64,000 bases of DNA, taken from NCBI GenBank assembly GCA_022376515.1, contig WTXI01000037.1:212403-276402 (forward strand), written 5' to 3'. Below, in pieces: positions 54,065 through 64,000 of this stretch. The position numbers were made by a program, and so were the translations under genes. The stretch comes from Lactifluus volemus (Eukaryota > Basidiomycota > Agaricomycetes > Russulales > Russulaceae). Within the stretch, counting starts at the first letter, position 1; every line of letters starts with the position of its first letter. The notes under the pieces were generated by a model. It saw nothing but the letters and a program-made list of their open reading frames with translations. It was not told the DNA's origin and did not search any database.

Positions 54065-56590
54065 ATGGGGTACCACAATATCCGCATCAAAGACGAAGAC
54101 CAATGGAAAGCCGCCTTTAAAACTCCCTATGGTCTTTTTAAGCCCAAAGTAATGTTCTTCGGATTATGGAACTCACCAGCGGTCTTCCAAAGATTCATGG
54201 ATGCCGCTTTTGCTGACCTTGTCAACAAATATCCAGGACGTATCCTAATCTATATGGATGATGTCCTCATTTGCTCCGATAATCTAGAAGAACTTCGAGA
54301 AATTACTCACGCAGTTCTCACATGCGCTCGCGAACTCTCCTTGTTCTTCAAAGCGTCAAAGTGCCACTTTGAGAAAGAACAAGTCAAATACCTCGGCATT
54401 GAAGTCCGCGATGGGAAGATAACAATCGACCCAACAAAACGAAATGGCCTTGCCAATTGGCCCACTGTCCTTACAAAAGTAGAAGACGTCAGGAGCACTC
54501 TTGGCGTCCTTGGCTTTTAACAACCTTTCATCCGTGGCTTTGCCGACATTACGCGCCCCATTACTGCACTTCTAAAGAAGGGGGTGAAGTTTGACTGGAC
54601 TGATGAGTGCAGTAATGCTCTAAAAATTTTACTCCAACGTGTGCAAGAAGACCCAGTCCTATACCGACCCGACTACTCGAAACCCTTTGAACTTGAAGTA
54701 GACGCCTCCCAATATGCCACTGGAGCAGTCCTACTTCAAAGAGATGAAGACAACAAACCTAGAGCAGTTGGTTACGACTCATATACCTTCAACGCTGCAG
54801 AAAGAAATTACCCAGTTTACGACCGCAAACTCCTAGCAGTCGTCAGAGGACTCCTTCAATGGGAACATGTGTTACTATCCTCACCCTTCCCAATCAAAGT
54901 ATACACCGACCACAACAATCTCCGATTCTATCGCTCACCACGAAACATTGCACGAAGAGTGGCGCGCTATCTGAGCAAGTTAGCAGAGTTTAACTTCGAA
55001 CTTATTCACAAACCTGGCGCCACAAATCGTGCTGATGCTTTGTCACGACATCCCGCCATTCCCAAAGGCGATGACGACAACGAAGACGTTGTGGTATTAC
55101 CTGACAAGCTCTTTGTTCAAGCAATGGAGCTTCACTCCATTGAAGACCATGTCTGGTTGGCACAAAAAGAAAACAACGACCTCATGAAACAATGGGCCGA
55201 AGAGCATCAGCTGGAACAAGATCACAAAGGACAGTGGTGGAAAGCAGACGCTCCGGTAGTCCCTGAGGACGACCAACTGAAGAAAGATATACTCTGGCGT
55301 TATCATGACCATCAGCTTGCTGGCCATCCAGGTATTGCCAACACTATGATAGAAGTCTTCCATAACTTCTGGTGGCCTGGACTCAAGCAGTACGTGACAC
55401 AATATGTCAAGGGATGCACCACATGCCAGTCAACAAAACCCCTTACCCATCGCCCAAAACCCCCTATCGCTCCCATCGAACCACAAGAACAAGAAGCATC
55501 AAATGTTCCCTTCCAAGTTGTAGCGATGGATCTTATCACGGATCTTCACGAGTCACATGGATATGACTCCATCCTTACGATCATTGATCACGATTGCACT
55601 AAAGCTGCCATCTTCTTACCATGTACAAAAAAGATCACCACGGAAGAAGTTATTGATCTATATATCTCCAACGTTTTTCTGAACTACGGCATTCCCCGAA
55701 GAATCATCTCTGATAGAGATCCCCACTTCACATCACACCTAGCCACAGGGCTCTGCCAGAAACTCAAGATATCACAAAATATCAGTACTGCTTATCACCC
55801 TCAAACAGATGGTCAATCAGAAAGAAGCAACCAACGAGTAGAACAGTATCTCCGCATCTATGGCAATGATTACATGAACGACTGGTCCACGCTTTTGCCC
55901 ATGGCCCAATTCGTTCACAATTCATGGCCAAACGCCACAACCGGATTTACTCTGTACGAACTTCTCATCGGATATACCCCTCTTGTCGCGACTTCTCGGA
56001 TCACAAGCCATCTACCCTATGTCAACAAAAGATCCGAAGAACTCAAAAACATCCAAGAAAAAGCCCGATCAGCAATGAAACACGCACAAACCCTTCTTCA
56101 CAAACGTACAGAACACAAGAAGGGTCAACGACACTACCGAAAATACGCTGTAGGAGAAAAGGTCTGGCTTGAAGGTACCAATCTCAAAATGACACACCTT
56201 AGCAGCAAGCTAGCCCCAAAACGCTATGGACCTTTTACAATCACCAAAGTCATATCACCGGTAGTTGTACGCCTCAAACTCCCAGATCGATGGCAGATTC
56301 ATGATGTGTTTCACACATCACTGATCGCCCCCTATACGGAAACACCCAAACATGGTCCGAACTTCGAACAGCCTCCACCGGAACTTGTAGACGGAGAAGA
56401 AGAGTACGAAGTAGAAGCTGTTCTAGGGTCCAGACGTATCAGACCAAAGAACAAGACGAGACTCCAATATCTCCTAAAGTGGAAAGGCTATTCCACACAC
56501 ACAACACATGGGAACCAGCTGAGAATGTTAATGCCCCAGAACTACTCACAGCCTTTTACAAAGCTCAACCAAAAGCTATAAGAACCCTCT
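54065..56590 (+). pseudogene. Gypsy-E reverse transcriptase C-part, RNase H and integrase
   Basis: YHNIRIKDEDQWKAAFKT, SPAVFQRFMD and the catalytic LIYMDDVLIC (about 54250) precede a TAA at 54518-54520 (LGF-stop-QPFIRGF; relatives have Gln, so CAA-to-TAA). RNase H: FELEVDASQYATGAVL, YPVYDRKLLAVVRGLL, VYTDHNNLRFYRS. Integrase: HDHQLAGHPG ... CTTCQSTKPL, AMDLITDLHESHGYDSIL, ISDRDPHF, AYHPQTDGQSE. Then KRYGPFTITKVISPVVVRL and the start of a chromodomain (EYEVEAVLGSR ... YLLKWKGYS). One base is lost at about 56500. Confidence 0.85.
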
Positions 56591-57618
56591 TGCTTCAGCA
56601 AGAAACGACATCACCAACTTTCATCCCCACCACTACAACTACCACCACCACACCACCACTACCTACTTCCCTCACAATTTGCCATATGCAACATGTCTCA
56701 GCCCAATATGACCTACCCACACCACGTCCCATCCGCCCAATCCACCCGTCGTCACTCCTCTACCAATCGTCGTTCGGCCTCTCCACCATTTATCCCAGTG
56801 AGCTATACACGGCGTCCGACAAACCGCTCCCCGACCCCCGCTCCCCTGCCTTATATCTGCGAATCACGCCGCTCGATGACACCCTCAGGGAGTCACTCTT
56901 CCAGGCCTGCGAATTCGCAGCATGGGCCATACAGCAACCCAAACCGATAAGTTCGATTTGGGACTACCTCGCACCTCCCTCCGAGCGTCCGTGGACCCCA
57001 CTCGCCGTCCTCCCACCACCAACGTGGAATGAGGACCTCTCCAATCTTGATAGACTCTCACGGAGCGACGCTGCCCCCTCCCCGCCAAATAACCAACTAC
57101 CATCCTTATCAAACTCACCGGCCTCTAACATCCGCAACTCGCCCACCTCATCTGTCTCCCCTATCCAGGACGACGAACACAGATGGGCACTTAATAATGA
57201 CGGTGACGCTGACAACGACCAGTGGCCAGGGAGTACAGTTCATGACGGTGAGGGTGCCCTTCACTGCAAGACTTGCATGGAACGGGTCGTCAATAGTAGC
57301 AGTGGAACCGCCACTGATAGTGCCACAGCCCGGATCACGCACATGCCCTATTGTGGTAGATGCAAGCGACGAAACCCCGGACACATCTACGTCGACTGCC
57401 CCCTCCACCAATGGTGCGAATGGTGCGCCGACTATGGCCATTCGGGCCCTTCATGTCACGAACCCCACCAGCAATGCAAGTTCGGAGACACTTGTAGAGT
57501 CCCCCTAGAACACCCTCATTGGCACTGGTCGTGCCCCTACACCGACGACAAGAAGGCTTACCTCTGGTACGGCACGGTGTCGACCACTCCACGTCTGGCT
57601 GGATCAACGCGGAGATGA
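56479..57618 (+). CDS. Gypsy-E chromodomain end and Cys-knuckle tail
   Basis: Continues the chromodomain (HNTWEPAENVNAPELL) in the shifted frame and runs 360 more residues. A proline/serine-rich linker leads to a Cys-rich end: CKTCMERVV, CGRCKRRNPGHIYVDC and CEWCADYGHSGPSC (57415-57456, an exact C-x2-C-x4-H-x4-C knuckle), then CKFGDTCRVPLEHPHWHWSC. It is positionally equivalent to the tails of families A and B. The role is unknown; nucleic-acid or RNA packaging contact is a guess. Confidence 0.8.
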   Translation: MERLFHTHNTWEPAENVNAPELLTAFYKAQPKAIRTLLLQQETTSPTFIPTTTTTTTTPPLPTSLTICHMQHVSAQYDLPTPRPIRPIHPSSLLYQSSFGLSTIYPSELYTASDKPLPDPRSPALYLRITPLDDTLRESLFQACEFAAWAIQQPKPISSIWDYLAPPSERPWTPLAVLPPPTWNEDLSNLDRLSRSDAAPSPPNNQLPSLSNSPASNIRNSPTSSVSPIQDDEHRWALNNDGDADNDQWPGSTVHDGEGALHCKTCMERVVNSSSGTATDSATARITHMPYCGRCKRRNPGHIYVDCPLHQWCEWCADYGHSGPSCHEPHQQCKFGDTCRVPLEHPHWHWSCPYTDDKKAYLWYGTVSTTPRLAGSTRR

Positions 57619-57682
57619 GCGACTGGGACTACGCTGCTGACCGTGAGTAAATGCAGGTGGGACTGCCCTTAGAAGGGGATGG

Positions 57683-58278
57683 TGTTATGGACTGACACGT
57701 GTTTGCTGACTCATACTATACTTTTTCGGACTACTGACTCATTTCTGCTGACTCCCTTGCTTATGTGAATGGACTGCCGATCACTTTGTTTCAGATCGCT
57801 TACTTATTTTCTCTCACGAACAGCCTCACACAGCACCGTACAGCCGCAAGTAACAGCCACATGCACAGGATGACTCGCTGATTCCTGAAACATGTTTCAA
57901 ACCCTGAAAGCTGTACGAAGGTCACAGCCCCTACGGCTGTGTACATAGCCTGTCTTCTTATATAAACCCTTACTTTCTGCCCTAGAGACCTTAAGTCTCA
58001 GTTTTGTTTCGCAATCCAAGTCTTCTATCTATTAGAACCTTGCTTGCCTAGAAGCATCAGACCTGAGAGAACCCTCTTGACATCACACTCTTGACTCTTG
58101 ACACTTTGGTCTTATCCCTAAGCCCAAAGCCCTTGACCTCTGAAACGCTCTTGACTTAGTCGTTTACTAAGTCTCATCTTATGAACCTTTGATCTTGACT
58201 TGCACGTCTTGCAAGTCTGCTCTTGACTTCACGAACGATCGTACACTTCGTACAAAGGTCCCACTTGGAACCTTAACA
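57683..58278 (+). repeat. Gypsy-E 3' LTR
   Basis: 596 bp, TGTTATGGACTGACACG...CCTTAACA. It shares the TATA box and AAGTCTCAGTTTTG start region with 35680-36286. It is followed by CCATG, which does not match the AGAAG before the 5' LTR. Confidence 0.9.
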
Positions 58279-59244
58279 CCATGTAATCACGGCATGCCAC
58301 AGAGGCAAAGCACTTGCAAAGTTCATTACAGAGACACAGGCCTGCGTCCATCCAAGGAGCAGAGCCCTCCCCCCCAAATGTCACGACAACGTGACGTGAC
58401 GGTCACAGGTGACCCTGACTCATCGCTTTCCTTCTCTTACTCATCGATACGTTGGATGATTCCCTTACCTTCTGTTAGCTTCCGTAGTATTCCAGTCCAT
58501 TCCGTCCGCTTCCATACATGTACAGGCACGCCCCTGAACATTCCAGTACGATCCACTGTCCCAGTATATATATCCCTTGTACCTCTGAGATGAGCCTTAA
58601 GCTCGTTCTCCTGTAGAACTCAGGTAGTCGATACAGCGAGCAATACAAGTGGCTGTTTAGCCTTCCCTTCCCCTTCCCCTCTGAAAGACCGCTTCCTCTT
58701 TGAGTGAAGCCTCTGAAGACTTGTGTGGATCACACCACAGCCAAGTCTACTCTTTGACTAGACCTTCGCGCCTTAGTCCCTGCGGCCGCTTCGTCATTCC
58801 GCTTAGTCAGCACGACTTAGACTCGAAACCATGCCACGGTGACCTGACCGTGACACCAAAGATCATGGTTGATTTACCCCAGAGAGACCCACACACCATA
58901 CACCTCCTTCCCCTCATGCCCACCACCCCCTCACCTTTTTTCGTGACATCCACCTTGACCTCTCACTCATACCTTAGGCACATGTAGTACTACATCACCA
59001 AGCACATCTTTGTCATTTGTAAGCATACTGCACTATATAAATGCAGATTCAAAAAAAAAAAGCACCAGGCTGTTCATCTTTGCACATGCTATTTCTCTAC
59101 TTGTTTGTAAACATCTATTAGTATCTATCCTAACACCTCAAATAATGGGTGAAGCGTAGAGGTCAGCCACTTCGGGATTTACAACAACTACTGTCTAGTG
59201 GTTAGACGGGAATGTTGAAATAAAAAAGCAGTATATAACTGACC
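58279..59244. other. Intergenic region around solo LTR F
   Basis: Apart from the solo LTR at 58379-58855 there is a 100-bp unassigned flank on the left and about 390 bp on the right, with a poly(A) run of 11 at 59051. No gene seen. Confidence 0.5.
58379..58855 (+). mobile_element. Solo LTR F (477 bp)
   Basis: TGTCACGACAACGTGACG...CTGACCGTGACA with CCAAA on both sides (58374-58378 and 58856-58860). A TATATATA box at 58563-58570 suggests plus orientation. No internal region remains. Confidence 0.9.
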
Positions 59245-62200
59245 TTATCTAGGCACATATACCGTGGCCCAGTTTGATCCGTGCACAAAGTTTTCCAGGT
59301 CAAGCCAAGTTTCGTGTCTGCCTCCAATCCAAAGAGTGTTGGTTCTGTGAAAATACGGCCGGTGAATGTGCGGGATCCACAAAAGAAGTTCGCTGTCTTC
59401 CCCGCAAATCCAACCATCACTATTGATCAGAAAATTTTTCATAAAATGGGTATTGACGTCGACCCTCTCCTGATCTCGCGAGGCCGAGGTGATGCGCTGC
59501 CCGTCCGGCAAGATCGGAATAGAGTCGACAGATTTGGTGTATCCAGATGAGCCTGCTTCCTCTCGTGTTGCAACATCCCACATGCGAATCGTGCAATCTC
59601 CAGACGCCGAGGCAATGAACTTCCCGTCCGGCGAAAATGCGACAGAAAAGACCCGGTCCGTGTGTCCAGTAAATGGGCCCGCTACAACATCTCCTGTTGC
59701 AGCATCCCACACACGAATCGTGTGATCGTTCGAAGCCGAGGCAATGTGCTGCCCGTCTGGCGTGAATGCAACCGAGTTGACCGAATCGGTATGTCCAGTA
59801 AATGGGCCCAATATGACATCTCCTGATGTGGCGTCCCACACACGAATCGTGCGATCTCGTGAGGTTGAGGCAATGTGCTGTCCGTCTGGCGAGAATGATA
59901 CAGAGATAATCTGATCTGAATGCCCCGTGAACGGGCCTGCGACGACCTCTCCGGTTGTAACATCCAATACGCGAATTGTGCAATCATCTAAAGCCGAGGC
60001 GATGTGCTGACCGTCCGGCGAGAATGAGAGAGAGTTGACGGCGTAGTGTCCGGTAAATGGGCCCGCTATGACCTCTCCCGTTGCAGCACCCCACAGACGA
60101 ATCGTGCAATCTCGCGAGGCCGAGGCGATGTACCTCCCGTCCGGCGAGAATGCAACAGAAAAGACCCAATCAGTGTGACCACTAAATGGGCTCACTACAA
60201 CATCTCCTGTTTTAGCATCCCAAACACGAATCGTACAATCATCCGAGGCGGAGGCGATACATCGCCCGTCCGGCGAAAATGCAACGAAGTTGACGTCGTC
60301 GGTATGTCCAGTAAACGGGCCTGCTGTAACATCTCCTGTTGCGGTATCCCACACCTGAATCGTGCGATCTCGTGAGGCTGAGGCAATGCGCTGTCCGTCC
60401 GGCGAGAATGCAACAGAAAAGACCTGGTCTGTGTGTCCGGTAAGCAAGTCCGCTACGACCTCTCCTGCTGCAGCATCCCAAACGCCAATTGTGTGATCAG
60501 TTGAAGCCGAGGCGATGCGCCGCCCGTCAGGCGAGAATACGACAGAGTTTATGGATTTTGTGTGACCAGTAAATGGACCTGCTGCGATCGCTCCTGTCGT
60601 AGCATCCCACACGCGAATCGTGCAATCTCGTGAGGCAGAGACAATGCGGTTCCCGTCCGGCGAGAATGCAACCGAGTTGACCCAATTGGTGTGCCCAGCA
60701 AATGGGTCCGCTACGACATCTCCTGTTACGGCATCCCACACGCGGATCGTGCAATCTCGCGAGGCTGAGGTAATACGCTTCCCGTCCGGCGACCATGCAA
60801 CCGAGTTGATCCAATCAGTGTGTCCAGAAATTGGGCCTGCTACGACATCTCCTGTTGTGGCATCCCATACGTAAATCGTGCAATCATCGGAAGCAGAGGC
60901 GATACGTCGTCCGTCCGGCGAGAATGAAAGAGAGTTTATCCAGCCGGTGTGTCCAGTGAATGGGCCCGCTACGACCTGTCCTGTTGTGGCATCCCACACG
61001 CAAATCGTGCTATCTCCTGCGGCCGAGGCAATGTGCATCCCGTCAGGTGAAAACGCAATAGAGTTGGCGGAATCGGTGTGTCCGGTAAATGGACCAACTA
61101 TAAACTCTCCTGTTGTGGCATCCCACACGCGAATCGTGCAATCTCGCGAGGCCGAAGCGATGCGCCGCCCATCGGGCGAGAATGCAACAGAAAGGACCCA
61201 GTCCATGTGTCCAGTAAATGGGCCCACAACCACGTTCCCTGTAATGGCATCCCACACGCGAATCGTGCGATCTTGCGAGGCTGACGCAATACGCTGTCCA
61301 TCTGGCGAGAATGCAACAGAACAGACTGGTTCGTCATGTGCCTGAATCGACATTTCCAGTGCTGGCCACTGAGACAACCCCCCGCGTCCCAAAGATAATA
61401 TGTGAGGAAATATGGGACTATAACGGTTGAAGATGTGGGAAGAGATTGGTGCAAAAGGTAGAGCCGAGATATAGATGTGCGGAGCGCTCCTTGCCATGGC
61501 CATCCCAAAGTATCGCACAAACGCGGATCCATCTTTGATCAATTCTAAAAGATTCTCCACCTCCGTTTCGAGGGTCTATTATGATTTTACCCAGAAGTCA
61601 TTACGTGTCATATTCAAAATTATAGCATGTACCAACCTTTTTCTGGTTAGACAGCAGCCATGTCGTCAGATATGACAATGCTGGTGAAACAAGGCCCAAA
61701 CTGCTTTTGATGCTAAGCACTTCCAGCCAAAATAGAAACCTTGTCTCGAACAGGAGTCGAAGGTTCACGAAGAGTTTGGGTTCGAAAGCAACACGCCATA
61801 AATGACTGGCCCAGAAAATGCAGGCATAGGATAGACTAGGTGGAATGTGTATGGCAATCCGAGAATGGAGGCTTGGGACATCGCTATTTGCAAGACCTGA
61901 CGATTCGAGTTCGCAAATGTTGAATTTCAGGTTCTCAAGCATTAAACCAAGGCAGGAATGTGCCAATTGACGGTGGGCATCGTCAAGGTCCACATAGAAC
62001 GCACCACTCTTCTCGCTCGTTAGGAAGTCACGGAATGAGGTGTGGAGAGGAAAGATGGGACGGGTTTGATCGGATGAAGTGACGTTAGTAAGGAGTGAGC
62101 CAAGGCGGCGGAGCACTTCAAGAACTGGGATCGGATCAGAATCCTCGGGGTCATCGAAGGGGGCATAACGTCGCAGGACAACCAACGATTGGATGGAGAG

Positions 62201-63946
62201 GGGCTCAATCGCAGCAAAAAGCTGTCCCATGATGGACCGAAATAGTATCTGGGCTTCGTGTGGGCGGAAGTATTCCTCAAGGACTTGTTCGTATAACTTG
62301 TCCAATGGATCTTGTCCATAGCGACCTCGAGAGTGTCCCAATAGGTATTGTATGCACTTTTTCTTGCTGAATCCGAAACTAGCAGGGGGTGAATTTATGA
62401 ACCCGCATGCTACGGCAGCCCATTGAAACAAGCCCTCCGAGGCCTTTACTAGATGGGCACCATGGTTTTCGAACAAGTCTGGAGGAAGCTTGTGCCGAAG
62501 ATACACGCCAATATCTTGTTCCGTCTTGACAGCTAGTTCGGCATCATCCATGTAGAGGATGTTGACAGATGGCGCTTCGAAGAAGGCACGCTCGATATCA
62601 TTCTCCAGCCTCGAGGTGATGAGTACACGGAAATTTGGTGGGAGGTCAACAAGGCATTGAGCAAGAAACGTGTGCAGCCCATTTTTACTGGATGTGGCTC
62701 CACTCTCATCCAATGCATCAACGATGAGGAGGACTGGGCCAGGAAGTGGCAGGTTCCTGAGGGGTTCGAGGAGAAGGTGTTCAAAAGTGCACGATAATCT
62801 CGAGTATTACGAAGACTCGAGTCATCCTTAATGACCCTCCCGAGGGCGAGTTTGAACGCAGGATAGCGGTCGGAGAGGTCGCGCGCAAGTGTTGTGAAGA
62901 GCTGGTAAGCATCATCTTTGAAACTATTCTTCCGCAGAAAAACAAAGTAAGAGCCAAGACACTTGTCGTCGAAGCGACGTGCAACCTCATGTGCAATTGA
63001 TGATTTTCCTGTGCCCGCCTGACCAAGGAGAACAAGCCCACGTTTGGATTTCGGATCCTCGACCCATTTGGCAATGTAATTCAAGAAGTTGTCCCGTGTG
63101 CCAGGAAGACAGCGCCTATCATCGCCGAATCGCCAGCCTCCCTTATAGGCAATTCTCGGATTTTTGCGCTCAATTCTGTGTGCACTTTGTCAGACCGATA
63201 TCCGACGATCCTGTTACTATCATAAATTACTGACCAGCATCTGATACAACAGCCGCGTGGAGAAAGCAGCATGCGCAAGGAACGCTTCTCGCAATCGGAA
63301 GAGGTTGGTCCGGTACTGTTCTATTTTTCCATCAACTTGGCCGACGATATTTTCAAAGCCCGCTTTCCTGTGAATCATCTGTTTATAACGAATAGCCAAC
63401 GAGAGATGTCAAAACGACGTACCGACTTGCACATCCGCAGCATACGAAGTTATAAATTGCGCACATTCGGAGATACAACCCAGCATTTCCTCGAGGATCG
63501 CTGCTTGGCAGACTCCGGGGTTTATGTTTCTCAAAGTGTCCGGATCTTGTACAAGTTCAAAACGAATCGCGTATTTCCTCAAAAAAGTGCTTGAACATTG
63601 TTGTCACGCTTAACCTGCTGTAGCAAAGGCTGGGGCAAGGTGAACAAAATGTGTGAATAGGTTCATTATTCCGGAGGCGCACTTCGGGAATCTTTGAGAA
63701 CAGAGACCATGCTAGACGTGCGGGAGGGTTCAGCTGAACAACACGAGTTAGCTCAACACAGATGCGCAAAAACGATATTGGGCATACTGCTGCGATTGGA
63801 CTGACAATGTCCATTACCCGCTTGATGGCATAAACAGCACTTTTCCATGTCTTTATAGTAGTGACGGCTTCCTCAGCGCGATCACCTTCAGCAGAAACGT
63901 TGTCTAGATCTGCAGTAGGGTCCACGGTGTCGACAGCGGCTGACAT
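59245..63946 (-). CDS. NACHT-WD40 (NLR-like) protein with 14 WD40 repeats; three one-base indels
   Basis: STAND-class signalling protein of the fungal incompatibility/innate-immunity type (HET-E-like architecture). Exons on the minus strand: 63946-63683 and 63617-63423 (N-terminal helical domain; SKIPE joins QVKRDNNVQAL), about 63354-63240, about 63180-61637 (NACHT) and 61575-59245 (WD40). NACHT landmarks: LPGTRDNFLNYIAKW, the P-loop GLVLLGQAGTGKSS (about 63030), SSYFVFLRK-like text, Walker B VLLIVDALDESG (about 62710) and FRVLITSRLEND. The beta-propeller region has 14 units of about 42 residues (SPDGRRIASAS.DCTIRVWDA.TG.VV.GPF.GHT) and a degenerate fifteenth. The C-terminus is WICGEDSELLLWIP ... 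FVHGSNWATVYVPR. Frame breaks occur at T/A runs only: 63588-63593, 63556-63559 and 62783-62786. Assembly error or real decay is undecided. Confidence 0.85.
59620..61350 (-). repeat. WD40 coding repeats, about 129 bp each
   Basis: Fourteen tandem coding repeats whose core (CCGTCCGGCGAGAATGCAAC in plus orientation) is nearly identical in DNA, not only in protein. High identity including synonymous sites indicates recent duplication or gene conversion, as described for fungal STAND repeats. Confidence 0.85.
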
Positions 63947-64000
63947 AGTGATCGATAAGGAGATTGTGATGGGTTCAGTTTGATGTCTTGTATGCCCTCA

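Larger units (their letters stand above)
52571..54152 (+). pseudogene. Gypsy-E protease and reverse transcriptase N-terminal part
   Basis: KALVDSGATSNFID carries the protease DSG site; TGA 52637-52639 follows where CGA (Arg) is expected. After the solo LTR the frame resumes (GKLEELQNFFITDLGMDHVILG, YPWLETFNPRLNWK). A shift near 53690 leads into FDEEAAKRFPPSRGKFDMEI, TDSPWSSPWFLIPKADG, VQDYRRVNEYTIPDVYPLS and YFTTLDIRWG, where one base is missing at about 54070. Confidence 0.8.
35680..58278 (+). mobile_element. Gypsy-E: chromodomain Ty3/Gypsy element split by a hAT and a solo LTR
   Basis: Plus-strand element: LTR 35680-36286, gag 36333-38156, protease interrupted at 38280/52571 and again at 52767/53377, reverse transcriptase, RNase H, integrase, chromodomain and Cys-rich tail to 57618, LTR 57683-58278. 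The protease frame (YNGG|TKEDKALVDSGATSNFID) reads straight across the 14-kb hAT insertion. Element length without insertions is about 7.7 kb. Flanks do not match (AGAAG left, CCATG right), so the two ends may derive from different insertions. Several frameshifts and stops make it inactive. Confidence 0.9.

Overview
The window is nuclear DNA of a filamentous basidiomycete, most likely an Agaricomycete. The evidence is many short (about 45-105 bp) GT-AG introns, a NACHT-WD40 receptor-like gene of the kind expanded in mushrooms and Rhizoctonia-like fungi, an F-box/leucine-rich protein, and abundant chromodomain Gypsy retrotransposons. The species cannot be fixed from the sequence. No tRNA, rRNA or CRISPR array was recognised.

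Left part (1-21.8 kb) is gene-bearing. It starts with decayed copies of two housekeeping genes, ribosomal protein L6 (about 1399-1923, minus) and a PSD1-type phosphatidylserine decarboxylase (about 3257-4421, minus). An unidentified multi-exon gene (4613-5462) and a macro-domain gene with a one-base frameshift (5779-6592) follow. Then come intact genes: F-box protein (6655-8637, minus), a nine-exon Mpv17/PMP22 membrane protein (9313-10347, minus), the U5/tri-snRNP splicing factor PRP6 (eight exons, 919 codons, 10638-13792, minus) and a JEN1-like MFS carboxylate transporter (eight exons, 496 codons, 15549-17495, plus). A LINE with a 25-nt poly(A) tail and a 14-bp target duplication (17675-20318, minus) and a PD-(D/E)XK-like protein (20932-21738, minus) close this part.

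Middle part (22.2-58.9 kb) is a deep nest of mobile elements that can be unpicked by target-site duplications (TSDs). A fragmentary LTR of family A' (22196-22267, 32325-32394, 35653-35679) was split by Gypsy-B (22268-32319, TSD CTCAG) and by a terminal-inverted-repeat element C (32395-35649, TSD CTA). It abuts Gypsy-E (35680-58278). Gypsy-E was split in its protease gene by a hAT transposon (38281-52570, 8-bp TSD AACGGCGG) and by a solo copy of its own LTR (52768-53376, TSD GGAAA). The hAT carries Gypsy-A (38429-46166, TSD GTATG) and a solo LTR in its last coding exons (47549-48421, TSD ACGAG). Gypsy-B carries a TIR element D (25757-27945). Another solo LTR lies at 58379-58855 (TSD CCAAA).

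All three Gypsy families look like Tf1/sushi-type chromoviruses. They have an integrase followed by a chromodomain, and an 11-12 nt primer site next to the LTR that is complementary to the predicted 5' end of their own transcript instead of to an obvious tRNA. Their Pol proteins continue past the chromodomain into a Cys/His-knuckle tail. Differences between paired LTRs, and several nonsense codons, are CpG-to-TpG/CpA changes, which points to cytosine methylation of these repeats.

Right part (59.2-63.9 kb) holds one NACHT-WD40 gene (minus) with 14 near-identical WD40 repeats and three apparent one-base indels, all in T/A runs.
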